64,000 bases of DNA from Xiphydria camelus (GCA_963678675.1 OY783195.1:18631342-18695341); one strand, 5' to 3'. Numbered from the stretch's first letter, positions 23,161 through 35,241 are shown. Numbers and translations: made by a program. The notes: generated from the letters alone by a model not told the origin.

Positions 23161-24220
23161 GCTTCGTCATCGTCGTCATTTACTCTGGCACAGCTGCAAT
23201 ATACCCATTTCCCACAGACCTCATACGTTATCTATCTTTCATTAGATTCAAAGTAGAGGCCGTTGTAGTATAAACACGGTGTGTCTGTACTTTCATTTTC
23301 ACTACCCTCTAACGATGTAGCATATTTAGCATGCATTTATTTATTTACTCCTTTCTTTTTTCCCCCATTTTCGCCTTCCATCGCTTCAGTTTTTCTTCTT
23401 CCTTTTTTCCCTTTCCTCTACTGCTTTTTTTTTCTCCCTCACACATCGTCGTGCAATTCCTTTTTATATGGCGATGAAGTTAAAATTATAGTTTTTCCTC
23501 TTTTCTGTAAATCCGTTTTTTTATTTGTGTAGCAGGAAGAGAAAGCAATTGTTTTGGACTTATTAACGCAAATATTGTGGTTTCTTTCACAAGTTCAGAA
23601 GTTTCTTGATGTGTCCCATCATCAGATCAAAATAAGCAACTAGGTTGAGGAGAGCTGTCTTTATTTACTGATTGTATGTCTGTATCTTGGTTTTGATTAT
23701 TGTTTGGACTTTAGTTGTCATCTCGATCTTGGTTATGGTCGTCATTAGATAGATTGTTATTGCTTAGAATAATCTCGGTTGTCATAGAAATCGCAAAATC
23801 CGTTTCGGAGAAAACAGAAATATCGATTGGCCAGATCCCACACTTTTTGAAACCGTTCATTGCAGTTAACATGTTGGATCCTTGTACGAAAGCTCTACCG
23901 AATAATACTGCAACCTTACGATTAGTGACTACAAGTCCTGGGTTCGAACGAAGCCATGAGGATATATGTAGCTTCTGCCTGCTTAGAGAATATACATTAC
24001 ACTACTGAGCGTACCGTCGGCCGATAAGTCGCACGTGGGTACTCGGTGACGACTGGTGTTTCAGATCGCGTGACTATAAGGTGGGTACCCTGGCTTACCC
24101 TCCAAGACATCCGTCATAATAATGATTGCAATTATTTAATAATAATGATAATTTTAACATGATGGGCTTTTCTTAAAATACGACTCCTATGAATAATCAA
24201 AACCTAAGGCATAATCGATT
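23161..24220. other. No gene recognised
   Basis: 23330-23460 is T/C-rich. A lone GGTTCGAAC B-box-like word occurs at 23940 without a supporting tRNA fold. Confidence 0.45.
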
Positions 24221-24440
24221 TTAATGAATATGCCACGAGTTTCCACACTTAAACGGACCTGAGTAAAAAAAAGATGTGTGGCAGAAGTGTGGCTGCCAAA
24301 TTGTGTGGCATGTATGGCCAAATAGACTTATCCACACATGATCCACACTTCCTAAAATGTATTGAAGTAGTGTGGCTGATGTGGGATAAACAAAAATATG
24401 TGTGGCTGCAGGATTGTACGGCATATGTAGCAGTTATCGA
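24221..24440. repeat. Cluster of TGTGTGG motifs
   Basis: GTGTGGC, GTGTGGCTGC, GTGTGGCATG and the inverted CCACAC recur about ten times in 200 bp, in both orientations, giving shadow ORFs on both strands. No clean unit length is seen. Confidence 0.4.
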
Positions 24441-24908
24441 AATACCTACATACTTACAATGAACTCTCTCATTTTATGTAAATTAAACACCTTTTATTCA
24501 AAACTACATAATAAATAAAATTATATACACGCTTACAAATCTATTTCAATTTAAATTACGAACTAATTAAATTAGGTTATATCTAACATTAAATTCGATG
24601 GTGGTCGATGTGACGCGGAAAATAAATATACGAGGACATATAGATCAGAAGAATCCTGCAGGCTTCGACCATGGTAACGATTTTTCGTTTTGCTCCTAAC
24701 GTCTCCTAGGGATCAGTCCCGGCTCCGCTCCGTTCAGGTCTCAGCGATGCGATGCGATGATCTTGGCATTCCCGTCGGGTTGTTGCCGTACCAAATCGTT
24801 CCCTCGTTGCTCGTCCTCCAAGGGGCCCGTAATGTGAGCAAAGAAATCGGTGGATCGGTTCCTGAAGATCGATGCTTTTTTAACCTTTTTCCCAGTTGAC
24901 ATGAATTT

Positions 24909-25121
24909 CTTTCTGTCAAACTTACTCACATTATGAAATTAGGTTAGATGTCATTCGTGTCAAAACAGATAACATTCGGTAAAACTAAAGTCACATACAC
25001 AAAAAGTCGTTCAATTTTATTATGAATATTTATTGCGTATACATCTTGAGTCCTAGCCAATGACATCTGCTACGAATGACGTCGAATCTCATTTCATAAT
25101 ATAAATAATTTTGTCGGAAAG
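24909..25121. mobile_element. MITE, about 213 bp
   Basis: The left arm TTTCTGTCAAACTTACTCAC, then ATTATGAAATTAGGTTAGATGTCATTCGT, pairs with the right arm ACGAATGACGTCGAATCTCA, then TTTCATAATATAAATAATTTTGTCGG. No coding sequence. Confidence 0.6.
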
Positions 25122-25169
25122 GAACTCGCTGTACCTGGAAGGAGAAGGTTAGTTGAAATAATATTTTTA

Positions 25170-25430
25170 TCACTCAGTGTCAAATACTCGGTTTCATGGG
25201 CGTCCTCGACGCATGTGAAATCATCTTTCACACACCAATTCGTGAAAAGTTGCGCAGTGCGTGAAATAACCTGCGCAGTGCGTGAAATCGTCAATCTCGT
25301 ATTTGACACTTAGTGACAAAAAATAGAATTCGTTATTCGGTTGTTTCGCGCCGTTCTAACGAGTGTGATTGCCGCACGAGCGAAGCGAGTTCACACTCGT
25401 TAGAAACAGCGCTTCACGCCCTAATAACGA
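25170..25430. repeat. Two adjacent short hairpins
   Basis: First, 25170-25316: ATCACTCAGTGTCAAATAC pairs with GTATTTGACACTTAGTGA and surrounds repeats of TGCGCAGTGCGTGAAAT. Second, about 25350-25410: TTCTAACGAGTGTGA pairs with TCACACTCGTTAGAA. Confidence 0.6.
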
Positions 25431-25773
25431 AAATAACTATTTTTGTTTAAATCATATCTCTCTCTTCGTCCTTCATAATGGACGTGTGTTATAACGCTCC
25501 GCAAGAAGTGAAGTTTTTTGGTAGGAAGCATATGATGGATAACCGTTAGAGTGGTGTTAAATGTGCCTATATAGTCAGTGAGGAGTTGTGAGTGTTGTCT
25601 AATAGATTTGTATGAAATCGAGGACATTAGAACGGATTATAACTTTGGAATTCTAGTGGACAGGCTATGATCAGACGGCCATAGGAGCTGACGTTTGCTT
25701 ACGTGTAAAGTGCGGCGCAGGTGTCAACTAAATAGCAGAATGTGATGCCATATCGGTAGGTATTACTGTCGAT

Positions 25774-27065
25774 ATGGCCGATAAAGAAGAGTTTGTAGAA
25801 TATAAATGTTCTGCATGTAAGAAGGAAATTAAAAACATCGCTGTACAGTGTAAAAAATGCAGAAAACTATTCTTCCATCCTGGGTGTGTGTCTAGGCATA
25901 GGGTATATAATAGGGCCCAAGAGCTTATAAAGTGCGAGGGTCCATACGAAAAAATAAAAATCGAGAGCGAAAAAGAGAAAACGAAGAAGGTAACAGCAGG
26001 GGGAAGTGATGGAGAAAGAGCTGGTTCTATAGGAACTATGGGAGGTGCGAATAGACCGGCCACGACTGACATGAAAATTGATTGGTTGGTAAAGTCAGTG
26101 AAGGAAATGAAAGATGAAGTTGCATTTAAAAAAGAAATTAAGTCAATGATTAGAGAAATAGTTCAAAGTGAGCTGGAAGAAATAAAGCAAGAGCTGGAAG
26201 AGATGAAGAAGAACTTACAAGGAAGAATCGGAGATACAGCAAGCGAGGGAGGGAAGAGCTATGCGAGTGCTGTTAGGGAGAAGAAGAAGGAAAGTGTGAT
26301 AATAGTCAAACCGAAGATGCAACAGGAAAGTGAAATGACAAAAAAATTAGTGAAAGAAAAAATTAATGTTACGGATATGGCAGTGGGAATTACAAAACTT
26401 AAAAAGGGAAACAAAGGAACTGTCATTCTTGGATGTGAGAATGAAAGTGAGATGGAAGAACTGAAAAATACAGTACAGAATACATTGGGTAAAGACTATA
26501 GCATAATGGAACCAAAAGGAGCGAAGCCAAAAATTAAAGTTGTAAACGTTGGGGAGGAAGAAATGACAATGGATGATGAAAACTTGCTAAATGTTATTAT
26601 GAAACAAAATAAAATTGAAAATGATAAGAAGGAGTTTCATATGCGAATAATTAAAAAGATAACCAAAGAAAACTCCAGTAGAGGAAAGGAAAATGGTTCA
26701 CTAATTATGGAAATGGATGATGTAACTCATGGACTAATAATGAGAAGAGAAAAAATAAACATAGAATGGAGAAAATGCCGTGTTTTCCATTACTACAGCA
26801 TTACAAGATGCTTCAAATGCTGGGGTTATTACCACATCGCCAAATATTGTACGCGACAGGAAACTTGCCATAAGTGTGCAGGAGAGCATAAAGATATAGG
26901 GAATGTAAAACGGAAAAGAATAGATGTGTGAATTGCATGTACAAAATAAAGACATACAACTTGAAGATAAATGACGAGCATGATGCTTTGAGCAGGGAAT
27001 GTCCAACGTATCAGAGAGTATTAGAAGAGAAAAAGAAGAGGACTGGATCGAGTTACATAAAGTAG
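25774..27065 (+). pseudogene. Retrotransposon ORF1 protein (zinc finger plus CCHC), frameshifted
   Basis: The ORF starts at an ATG after an untranslated leader and runs 385 codons (to 26931). Residues about 9-50 form a PHD/zinc-ribbon-like finger: YKCSACKKEI, CKKC, FFHPGC (CxxC...CxxC...HxxC). Residues 95-150 are lysine/glutamate-rich with coiled-coil character. Near residues 340-370, CFKCWGYYHIAKYC and CHKCAGEH are zinc knuckles. Two extra G bases at about 26900 shift the frame; the original frame continues as ECKTEKNRCVNC to a TAG at 27063-27065. The protein is expected to bind element RNA and chaperone target priming. An N-terminal PHD-like finger is seen in some insect ORF1 proteins but is not universal. 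Confidence 0.8.
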
Positions 27066-29722
27066 CAACTAAAGACGGAGGTGGAGTCAATTATATATAC
27101 AAATGCGCTGCAGAGTGTGATATCACACAAAGATGAAATTCAACAGCAGGTTATGAAGAGGATTAGTCCGGCATTCTTGGCATTATCGGAGACGAGACTC
27201 ATATCAGACATTGAAGATAGTGAAGTGAATGTGCCAGGATATAGTGTGATTAGATGTGATGCTGAAAATAGGAATACAGAGGGAGTTATGTTATATATAA
27301 AGGACGACATTAAATATGAGGTAATAGTGAGGGATAAAATAATGTCTAATTGTAGGTGCATAGTAATAGAAGCGAAATGCAATGCGTACAAAAAGGCGTG
27401 ATTATGGTCATATACCACTCACCGAGTGCGTCGGACGGTGATTTCTTAAGATTCTTAGAGAATATAGTAGAGCTATTGGTAACAAAGGGTCAATGTATAG
27501 TGACAGGAGACTTTAATATAGATTTAATGGCAGACACTTTCTATGCGAAAAAATTGAAAACAGAAATGGCATATTTAGGTATGAAACAATATATTGACAA
27601 ACCAACGAGAGTTACAAATAATAGTAAAACACAATGATAGATTTAGTTTTTGCAAATAATGAGATAAATTGTAAAGTGTATGAAACGCCGAAGATAACAG
27701 ATCACTCGTGGATAAGTATAGAACTGAAGAAAAATTATAAGAAAGTTAAATATAGAGAGTTTGTATAAGCAGGGATTACAGTACATTTCATATAGGAGAT
27801 TTCTCTAAAGCCATAGAAGAAAGGATAGAATATGGAGATGATTTAGACGTAAATGAAAGAGCAGACAAATTTGCACAGACTATAGTAGATGCATTAGATC
27901 TAGTTGCACCAAAGAAGAAGTTTAAAATTCCGAAAATATGGGAAGGGGAAAAAAATGGTATTCAGATGATATACGACTAGCGACAAGGAAAAGAGATGAA
28001 GCATATATGAAAGTAATATATACATGTGATGATCGGGACTGGATGCAATTTAAGATTGAAAGAAACGCAGTAGTTAAATTGATTCGGAATAAAAAGTAGG
28101 AATATTATGAACAAATGATAGATAACTATAAAGGTGACTCCACAATGATGTGGAAAATGCTTAAAGTGCTAATACGAGGAGAGAACACGAGTGCGAGCGA
28201 AATAGATCATGTAGATTTCGAAATATTGGAAAATATAGAGGAATGTAATATAGCGGATAAATTTAATTTATTTTATATACAAAGCATCGATAATATTATC
28301 AAGTCCACAGGAGAATATAGGAACAGTAAGAAAATTATTCATATTATAGAAAATAAGGAAGGTATAAAGAACTTTGAATTGATAGATGTAGACAAGTTAG
28401 AAAGAATTATAATGGGGTTGTCAAGGAAAAAAGGAACTGATGAGGGAATATCTAGTGATTTGTTAAAAGCAAGTTTCCATATTATAAAAAGGGAATTAAT
28501 GAAACTGATTAACGCTTCGTTAATAAAAGGTATATGTCCGGAAGAATGGAAAATTGCTACAATAATACCGATTCCTAAGGTAGAAAAGCCAAAGAAAGCA
28601 AGTGAATATAGGCCAATAAATATGTTACCAATATATGAAAAAGTATTAGAATTAGTAGTGAAAGAACAAATTGAAATGTATTTAAACAATAATAACATTA
28701 TAACTGAACATCAATCGGGATTTAGGAAAAATCATTCGTGTGAGACAGCAATACAAATGGTTATTGATGATTGGAAAGTATTAATTGATGAGGGAGAAAT
28801 TATAGAAGTAATCTTTTTGGATCTAAAACGAGCATTTGAGACAGTCGATAGAGATAGATTATTGGGGAAATTGTATCAATGTGGAATAAGAGGAACGGTA
28901 TTTGAATGGTTAAAGTCGTACTTAAGCAATAGAATGCAACAAGTTAAATTTAATAATCAGTGGTCAAAGAAAATGATGACAAAATACGGTGTCCCACAAG
29001 GGTCAGTACTGGGACGATTGTTATTTACTATATACATAAATGATATAGTTCAATTATGTCCGGAAGAGTGTAATATTAAAATGTTTGCGGATGATACTTT
29101 AATAGATGTGAAAGGAAAAGACAGTGAAGAGGTGGAAAGTAAGCTGAACAGAGTATTACCAACAGTAGAAGAATGGATGAATTTGAATAAATTAAAAATG
29201 AACGCGAACAAGACAAAATATATGATAATTAGAAGTATAAGAAAGGAATTAAGAAGAAATACTACACTAAAATGTTCAGATGGTATGGAAATTGAACGCG
29301 TAGAAAGCACGAAATATCTTGGTATAATTATAGATAGTAAACTCCGGTTTGAAGAACAATGTGATTATATGCTAAAAAAAATAGGGGAAAAAATAGGTTT
29401 TTTAAATAGAATTGGCGGTGACATATCGGGATATGCGAGATGTGTACTGTCTATAAATCTATTATAGCACCACATTTTGAGTATTGTGCGACACTATTAA
29501 CAGCGATGGGTATAACTCAGCGTACGAAACTGCAAGTAGGTAGCACAAAATCGAGCTATGAGAGTCATATCACAATGTGACAGAGATACGAAAGTGGAAA
29601 GTATGTTGCAAGCACTGCAGTTTATGTCTGTGAACCAGAGAATGTACTACAATACGTGTATTTTTATTTATAAAATAATACAAGGGATATTGCCTGAACA
29701 ACTTAGGAGAAAGATTGTATTA

Positions 29723-30658
29723 GGATAAAGTCGGTAAATACGCCCCGGGGGGAAATACGCCCCAGTACATGGAAACTACATTATGCGTCGGTATATATCG
29801 CTGAGGCGGTAGTCATCAGTCGAATGTCTGTGTCTTACCAGAGAACTCGCGCACTTATTAAGATTTCAGCTAGCGTTGTGGAAATAAAATTTGTTTTGTG
29901 AATAATTTGGTGTCTTTGAGTACTACAAATTTGCTCGTAAGTTTATAGATATCGAATTATTGAGTTGTGATTGTGTATTTTGTAAGTTTCAAGTACGGCG
30001 TCAGAAAGTACGTTTATTAAACTAAAAACTGAAACATGTAGATTGTTAGCACCTGTAGCGTGTGGAGATTTAAACGGTGTGGCACATTTCCCCCCGGTTT
30101 TGGAAATACGCCCCACCTAGAGCCAGCCAATCATAAAAGATGTACAGGGAATGCAGAAAAAGGCCAGAAGAGTCAAAATTCGGAGTCGTCATCAAATTCT
30201 GAGATGTCTCTACCTTTGGAATCGTCGGACGAACTCTCTGACGAGGCGGAAGATATTTGCGTCAAATGTCGAGACCACTATTACACCACGAAGTCCAAAG
30301 TGGACTGGATTCAATGCACAGCATGTCGTGGATGGCTACATGAAACGTGCACCTCCCATGGCACAGTTTGTGATGTTTGTGCCAAAAATTTATCTGCAGA
30401 AGGCGATTAAGTATATGGGGCGTATTCCACTACCATCCGGGGCGTATTACCAACCCCAGGGGGAAATACGCCCCATTTGACGTGAATGGTTTTTTATTTT
30501 TTGTAGAAGCTATTTGATAATTTTTGTCGTATTTTTATTTTTTTTAAGAAGTGTAATGTGCCCTGCCAAATTTTTGTTGTTTTTAAAGTAAAGTTTGTTT
30601 CAAATTCCTCGAGTTATGATTTTTTTTGAAATGTGGGGCGTATTTACCGACTTTACCC
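29723..30658 (+). mobile_element. Pogo-type element, copy A, 936 bp, nested in the retrotransposon
   Basis: The TIRs are GGATAAAGTCGGTAAATACG (left) and its complement ending CGACTTTACCC (right), with TA duplicated at 29721-29722 and 30659-30660. Removing the element and one TA restores the retrotransposon frame (IVL joined to VEEISERQ). Close copy of 37829-38744. The motif AAATACGCCCC recurs inside. It keeps one coding piece (zinc-finger tail), so it is non-autonomous. Confidence 0.9.
30060..30410 (+). pseudogene. Transposase C-terminal zinc-finger exon, copy A
   Basis: The open frame of 116 codons has a non-homologous start inside the repeat motif; the meaningful part begins about residue 18 (PHLEPANHKR). 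An acidic serine-rich linker (SSDELSDEAED) leads to ICVKCRDHYYTTKSKVDWIQ, CTACRGWLHETC and CDVCAKN, a treble-clef finger of the form CxxC...WIQCxxCxxWLHxxC...CxxC. This finger is common at the extreme C-terminus of pogo/Tigger-like DDE transposases in insects. No catalytic domain is present. It differs from copy B by very few residues (C/W and S/C near the start and in the linker). Confidence 0.75.
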
Positions 30659-30938
30659 TAGTAGAAGAAATAAGTGAAAGACAAACAAGACAAGCAGGAA
30701 ATGTAGCTATACAATGTAGGAGAACAAGAAGTGCGCAAAAGAGTATATTCCACGAGGGTATATTAATGTATAATGCTATACCGATAGAACTGAAGCAGTG
30801 TGATAGGCTCACAGTATTTAAGAGAATGTTAAGGGAATATATTATATCTATACCATACCTATGTAGTATTTAAGAAACTCTATTATTTTCTAAGTTATTG
30901 TAAACAAATAGCTGAGAAAGCTAAATAAATATCATTCA

Positions 30939-30944
<6 letters not shown>

Positions 30945-31023
<79 letters not shown>
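30945..31023. repeat. (TC)n-(GA)n microsatellite at a retrotransposon 3' end
   Basis: About 34 bp of TC repeats switch at TCGA into about 43 bp of AG repeats, directly after the ATTC tail of the non-LTR element. The two halves can form a hairpin. Confidence 0.9.
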
Positions 31024-31027
<4 letters not shown>

Positions 31028-31287
31028 CTATTAGGTAAATCATTTTGTATAATAGTTTCAGCGAAGACTGTTTATTTTGTAATGTAGTTTTAAGCGCGTT
31101 ATCTGGTTTAAGTTTCTTCATTTTGTAAGATGTTTGTTACGATGGAGGCGCCAGGTTGTGGCGCTCTCACATAACATCGGGTTTTTCCCCCGGAAACGGG
31201 TTACCTACAGGACCTACTGGTCCTAGCTGCAATAAACGATTCTAATTCACTGGGGGTCTTCATGAGCCTTGATGACGTCATCAATGC

Positions 31288-31440
31288 CGAATAAATTCAA
31301 AATATTAATTACTTTTTAATACCTAATTAATTTTCGCCGTAAATTCTTAACGTATTTCAATAAAATAAATTGCATTATGTCCGTAATTTGTTAATGAACA
31401 TAAGGTTTTCCTCCGGGTCAGATGTTTGAGAACACGCGCT
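31288..31440. repeat. Dispersed repeat, also at 59793-59960 (inverted)
   Basis: CCGAATAAATTCAAAATATT, then TAATTACTTTTTA, ATTCTTAA, CATTATGTCCGTAATTTGTT, AACATAAGGTTTTCCTC and GGGTCAGATGTTTGAGAACA match the reverse complement of 59793-59960 over about 145 bp. In the 59.8-kb copy it ends at GGGGTGTTCTCAAACC, which looks like a transposon terminus. Confidence 0.7.
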
Positions 31441-32587
31441 ATGTATCTACCATTCTCATACGCAATTACGTGGAACCCGCGTTGGCACGAGTGCCGCGCC
31501 GTCCCCTACAAGGGTGCGCGTTGACAAGATTAGAGGTCGGCTGTGCGCCTGACGCACGCCTGCAGGTGGTACGCGAGCCGCGTCTCCTGTCGTCCCTTCT
31601 TCTCTATCTCTTTTCGTCAGTCGTGTAGTGAAAGTCGTCATCTTCGAATTTCCTCTAAAAGCACGGAGTGGACATTGATAATCCGAGAAGCAACGTCTGT
31701 TTCGAAATTTGTCCAGCGCGAAGATTCCGTAGGAAAGCATGGCGCGTGCCATTTTGACCTTGAATATATCGCGCTCCAAATGATTGGCTAGTTCATTTCC
31801 TACGTGACGTCTATAGAATAACGAGGTGGTCGATTTATTCCCGGCCCACCTCTGGGCTTTTCCTCGGGATACTCTGCCCACCGTGGCAAATGACTGGCGT
31901 CGTAATAACGCGGGATGAGCGCGACGACGCGGCACCGTGCCAGGACCAGTCGCAACGAGTTTCGAGCCGCGTTTCTAACCGGGTCGGGCATAGGCCGCGG
32001 TACTAGGCCGACGCGGACCATCACCAATGAGTGCATATCAGGGCGGAGCGAGTCGGAGGATCAAGCGGGGATTGCCGCGATTTCGAGTTTCGTGCTCGAT
32101 GGTGAAAGGCACTATTTTTTTCGCTTCCACGGGAAAATACATACGTCGTCGTATCGTTGAAGTCTTAGGAATCGCGAACGTGACCCAGTTTGTTATTGAC
32201 CTGTCGACTATATCGTCGTGAAGGGTCACAATGGGGGCGGAGCGCGCGAGATGCACCTGACGCATCACGACGCAGGGTGAGGGACTACCGCATGCGGTCT
32301 CAGCGCGCGCAGCTTACCTCGATCGAGTCACGATGTTATACTAGGTACTTCGAGGTGGAAGGGCTCGCCTCGCGAGACTGCTCTCGATCCTGCCGTCCTC
32401 CCCTTTACGGGCGAGCGTATCTCCTCGGCGTGCACGATACTCCGTAGGTACCTGTCTTTCGACGGGAAAAACTCCAAGGTTTTCATGATTTTATTTGGCT
32501 CTCCGAGGTCTCCGAGAGAGCTCGATTGTATTTCCTACCCAGCCGCATACCTATAGGTACGTACTCGGACGTAAGATGAGAGACTAG
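31441..32587. other. GC-rich, CpG-rich unique-looking stretch
   Basis: About 1.1 kb with many CpG and overlapping shadow ORFs on both strands (for example minus 31456-31935) but no protein motif. It could be host promoter or exon sequence; nothing here proves it. Confidence 0.3.
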
Positions 32588-32841
32588 AATTCTGTGGCTT
32601 GGATGAAAAGGGGCCTAAGGGCGATTTTCTCAAAGATGAATTTTAGGGTTTATCTTACTAATTTCGACCAGATCTTTTTAATGAAAAAGGTCCCAAGTCT
32701 CTATCTTGTATGTACAACATTTCTTTCATTTATTGTACAAAGCGTCTTACTTAATGACATTTAAAAAAATCAACTTTAATCAAATTTTTCTCGGGTCTTA
32801 ATTTTTGCACTTAGGCCCTTTTTCATCCAAGCCACAGAATT
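32588..32841. mobile_element. MITE, 254 bp
   Basis: Inverted ends AATTCTGTGGCTTGGATGAA, then AAGGGGCCTAAG, and the complement CTTAGGCCCTTTTTCATCCA, then AGCCACAGAATT. The inner arms are AT-rich. No coding sequence. Confidence 0.75.
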
Positions 32842-33274
32842 ATGTAAGTATAGGTATACAGTGCCGCCGCACTCGGTGCCACTAGTAGTGCGTCTAGGAG
32901 AGTGAGTCCATCCACTTTGCGTGATTACTGTAAATTAATTTAATTCACGTCGGAGACCGGAAGTTTCGCTAATTAAATCTCTGTTAAAAAGTCCCGGCGT
33001 GTAGATGTATTATATTATAGTTTTGTGAGCTCTCTCCGCGTAGATACAGGTATAAAATTATATAGACACGCTCTAACGGATGCAGAAGGCGGCCAGAGGA
33101 GAAACGGCAGCCAAGGAGCTCAGCTACATTTTACAGCGTGCATCGGGAGGTCATAAACACCGAGGTTAATGAATGCAACACTAGTGCAGCTGGTTGGGGC
33201 TCCTAACGCAAGATAGATGCATAGTACGAGTAAATAAGGACGTCTCGGGGGTCTCGCCCGAGCACGCGTTGCTA

Positions 33275-33365
33275 CGAAAATATATATATATATATATATA
33301 TATAATATAAATATATAGGTAATATATATATATAGGTAATATATATATATATATAGGTAGGTACC
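33275..33365. repeat. AT microsatellite with TAGGTA interruptions
   Basis: (AT)n broken into three blocks by ATAGGTA units, ending in TAGGTAGGTACCTACCTA. Low complexity. Confidence 0.9.
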
Positions 33366-34159
33366 TACCTACTGGTATGAGGGCGCATAACACGAGTCGA
33401 AGTGAGAGTTGAATTATGGTTCGACAGGCATCGCGCTCTGCAGTTTCTCCTCCCTAATTTTTTCACCAACATCGTACGAAAATTGGAAAGTTTCATCGAG
33501 CTGTGGTCTGGTTGGTTTCCGCGAAAAAACGTGACAGATAACAAGGACAAACCTTCGATTCTCGATTCAGTTATAAATAGATATACTTAGACATTTATTG
33601 CCATTTTACCGAGATGTAGAGTAGGGTGATATAAGAGTGTGCACTTAAGAAATATTCAATGATATTTCAATAAATAACACGTTTGGGAAATCAAACATTA
33701 CATACGAGTAAGTATGTATAGGTACCTATATGAACTCTTATTATCAATTGTAAATATCTTCAGAGTAATTTAGTTGTAAAATAAAAGTGCTAAGCGCGCA
33801 TTAGGATCGGTAAGAGTGCGCATGTATTATCAAGAGACACGGCAGTGTCTTGCGGCATGTTCGTTCATTAGTTTCGTCAGAAACGACAGCGCTGTCGCCG
33901 TGGGCACCCGTGTATCATTACAGGAAAAATGTCTGCTCCTTCACTCCTCAATTTTTATATCGAATCTTCTCAATAAATATATGGTTATAAGCAAAACTAT
34001 GCTTAGTTACGCCATATAAATTGATTATTCTCTATTGATAGAGACCAGAATAAATTTTATAAGTTACCTACATATTAACAGAGATTCATCCTTAACACAA
34101 CGCGAAGCCACGCCCCTCGCGCCTAAGAGTCGAGAATTTTAGATTTCTCGGCCGATACC
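33366..34159. other. No gene recognised
   Basis: AT-rich, only short frames, no repeat ends. Confidence 0.45.
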
Positions 34160-34161
34160 TA

Positions 34162-35241
34162 GGGTAAAAGCCGGATAGTTGCCTCAGTGGGATACATGCC
34201 TCAGTTTTTAATACACTATGTTCGGGATGTTTTTGGCGTTAGCGCTTTACATAATTAGAAGTGCCCCTCCCACAGGCCTCAGTGCCATGTAAAGCATCGA
34301 AATAGGCGCACGCGTTTTGTCCGTGTGAGCAAAAATCTGTCGCGGCGAAGCTTTGACGGGCGTCGAAATTATATTGGTAAGTAATTTCCATTGAATATTT
34401 TTATTACTGATTGTGGTTTCAGTGAACTTTTTGTTTCTTTGCATGCATTAGAGTTTAAATTACACTGTTTATTATGTTTTATTGTTAAATAGTTTTTATT
34501 TATTTCGCAAATAAGAAGGGCAAGTATCCGTATCGAAAAGGATAGTCGCCCTATTTACTTTTGCGGATAGTTGCCCCTAGAGCGACTATAAATTCTTTAA
34601 CGAGCAAAGACAGATTTTTTCTTTTGGTGTTTTTTCCAACTTATTGTGACTATAACTTGTTTTAAATAAAATAAATGCCTCGCAAGAATAAACGAAAACC
34701 AGGCGTGGTGCCGCGCCACATCAGCTGGACAGAAGATAGTTTAGCACTTGCGTTCGAAGAACTGGATAAAAAACAAAAAAGAATCAACGAAATACTTCGA
34801 ATTTATGAAATATCCTCTCGAACCTTAAGAAGACGCTACGAAAAGAAAACCTACTTATCTGACCTGATTGTATTTTTCTGTCACTTCTAGGAAAATTTTG
34901 ATTAGTATTTTGATAAAGGATCTCAGTAAATAATAAAGACTAATTACTTAAATTGATATAAATTTGTTTCTTTCAAAAAAAATTATAGTGAGGCAAGTAT
35001 CCCCCGAATAATTTTTAACGTTAGGCTACTATCCGCTACAGTAGGCAACTATCCCTTTTTTGAGAGGTCAAATAAAACAGGATTTACTCAAAACCAATAT
35101 TAATTATGTTTACAAAAATAGGCTACTATAAAAGATTAAAGACCTATGTTTTGATATACATGTTGCATTATTCTTTGTAAGTGCATATTTTTTAATAATA
35201 GAGCTTTTTTGAAAAGTGGGGCAACTATCCGGCTTTTACCC
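34162..35241 (+). mobile_element. Pogo-type element, 1.08 kb, with N-terminal exon
   Basis: TIRs GGGTAAAAGCCGGATAGTTG and its complement CAACTATCCGGCTTTTACCC, with TA at 34160-34161 and 35242-35243. The word GGCAACTATCC and close variants recur in the interior at about 34522-34580 and 34988-35060, on both sides of the coding piece. Non-autonomous. Confidence 0.85.
34675..34890 (+). CDS. Pogo-type transposase N-terminal helix-turn-helix exon
   Basis: A 71-codon ORF begins MPRKNKRKPGVVPRHISWTE, then DSLALAFEELDKKQKRINEI and LRIYEISSRTLRRRYEKK. This matches the N-terminal psq-type helix-turn-helix of pogo/Tigger-like transposases: a basic start, a W-T-E-D-x-L/M helix, then AxxxYxIxxxTLxRR. It would bind the element's terminal motifs. 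The ORF loses homology after YEKK (residue 58), where a splice donor would be expected (AAAAGAAAACCTAC has no clear GT). DDE catalytic residues are absent. It may still express a DNA-binding-only protein, but I see no evidence for that. The ATG is preceded by AAATAA. Confidence 0.6.
   Translation: MPRKNKRKPGVVPRHISWTEDSLALAFEELDKKQKRINEILRIYEISSRTLRRRYEKKTYLSDLIVFFCHF

Larger units (their letters stand above)
27081..30871 (+). pseudogene. Retrotransposon ORF2 (endonuclease and reverse transcriptase), split by a nested element
   Basis: The endonuclease part starts near 27081 (no ATG is seen; the frame opens at GTG) with FLALSETRL, then after a frameshift near 27395 VIYHSPSASD and GDFNIDL (the catalytic Asp-Asn pair of AP-type endonucleases), then DLVFAN and ITDHSWISIEL (the SDH-like end). 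The reverse transcriptase is open from 28115 to 29467: YRPINMLPIYEKVLE, HQSGFRKNHSCETA, LDLKRAFETVDRDRL, YGVPQGSVLG and the catalytic FADDT. After a shift near 29450 the C-terminal domain continues to about 29722, is broken by the insertion at 29723-30658, and resumes with VEEISERQTRQAGN to a stop at 30871. The breaks make it inactive. Confidence 0.85.
25640..30945 (+). mobile_element. Non-LTR retrotransposon copy 1, near full length, degraded
   Basis: Carries ORF1 (zinc finger, coiled coil, CCHC), ORF2 (AP-type endonuclease then reverse transcriptase) and a 3' end reading AGCTGAGAAAGCTAAATAAA followed by three ATTC units and a (TC)n run. A 936-bp pogo-type element (29723-30658) interrupts ORF2. 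Without it the element is about 4.4 kb. The 3' tail matches copy 2 (43120-43156). The order of domains and the 3' short-repeat tail fit the Jockey/CR1/L2 group; I cannot choose the clade. The 5' end is an estimate. Confidence 0.75.

Noticed and set aside
23911..23960. tRNA-like B box GGTTCGAAC
   Set aside because: No A box or foldable cloverleaf within the expected distance.
31456..31935. 159-residue minus-strand ORF in CpG-rich DNA
   Set aside because: Arginine/proline-rich composition is expected from random GC-rich sequence; overlapping open frames on both strands argue against coding.
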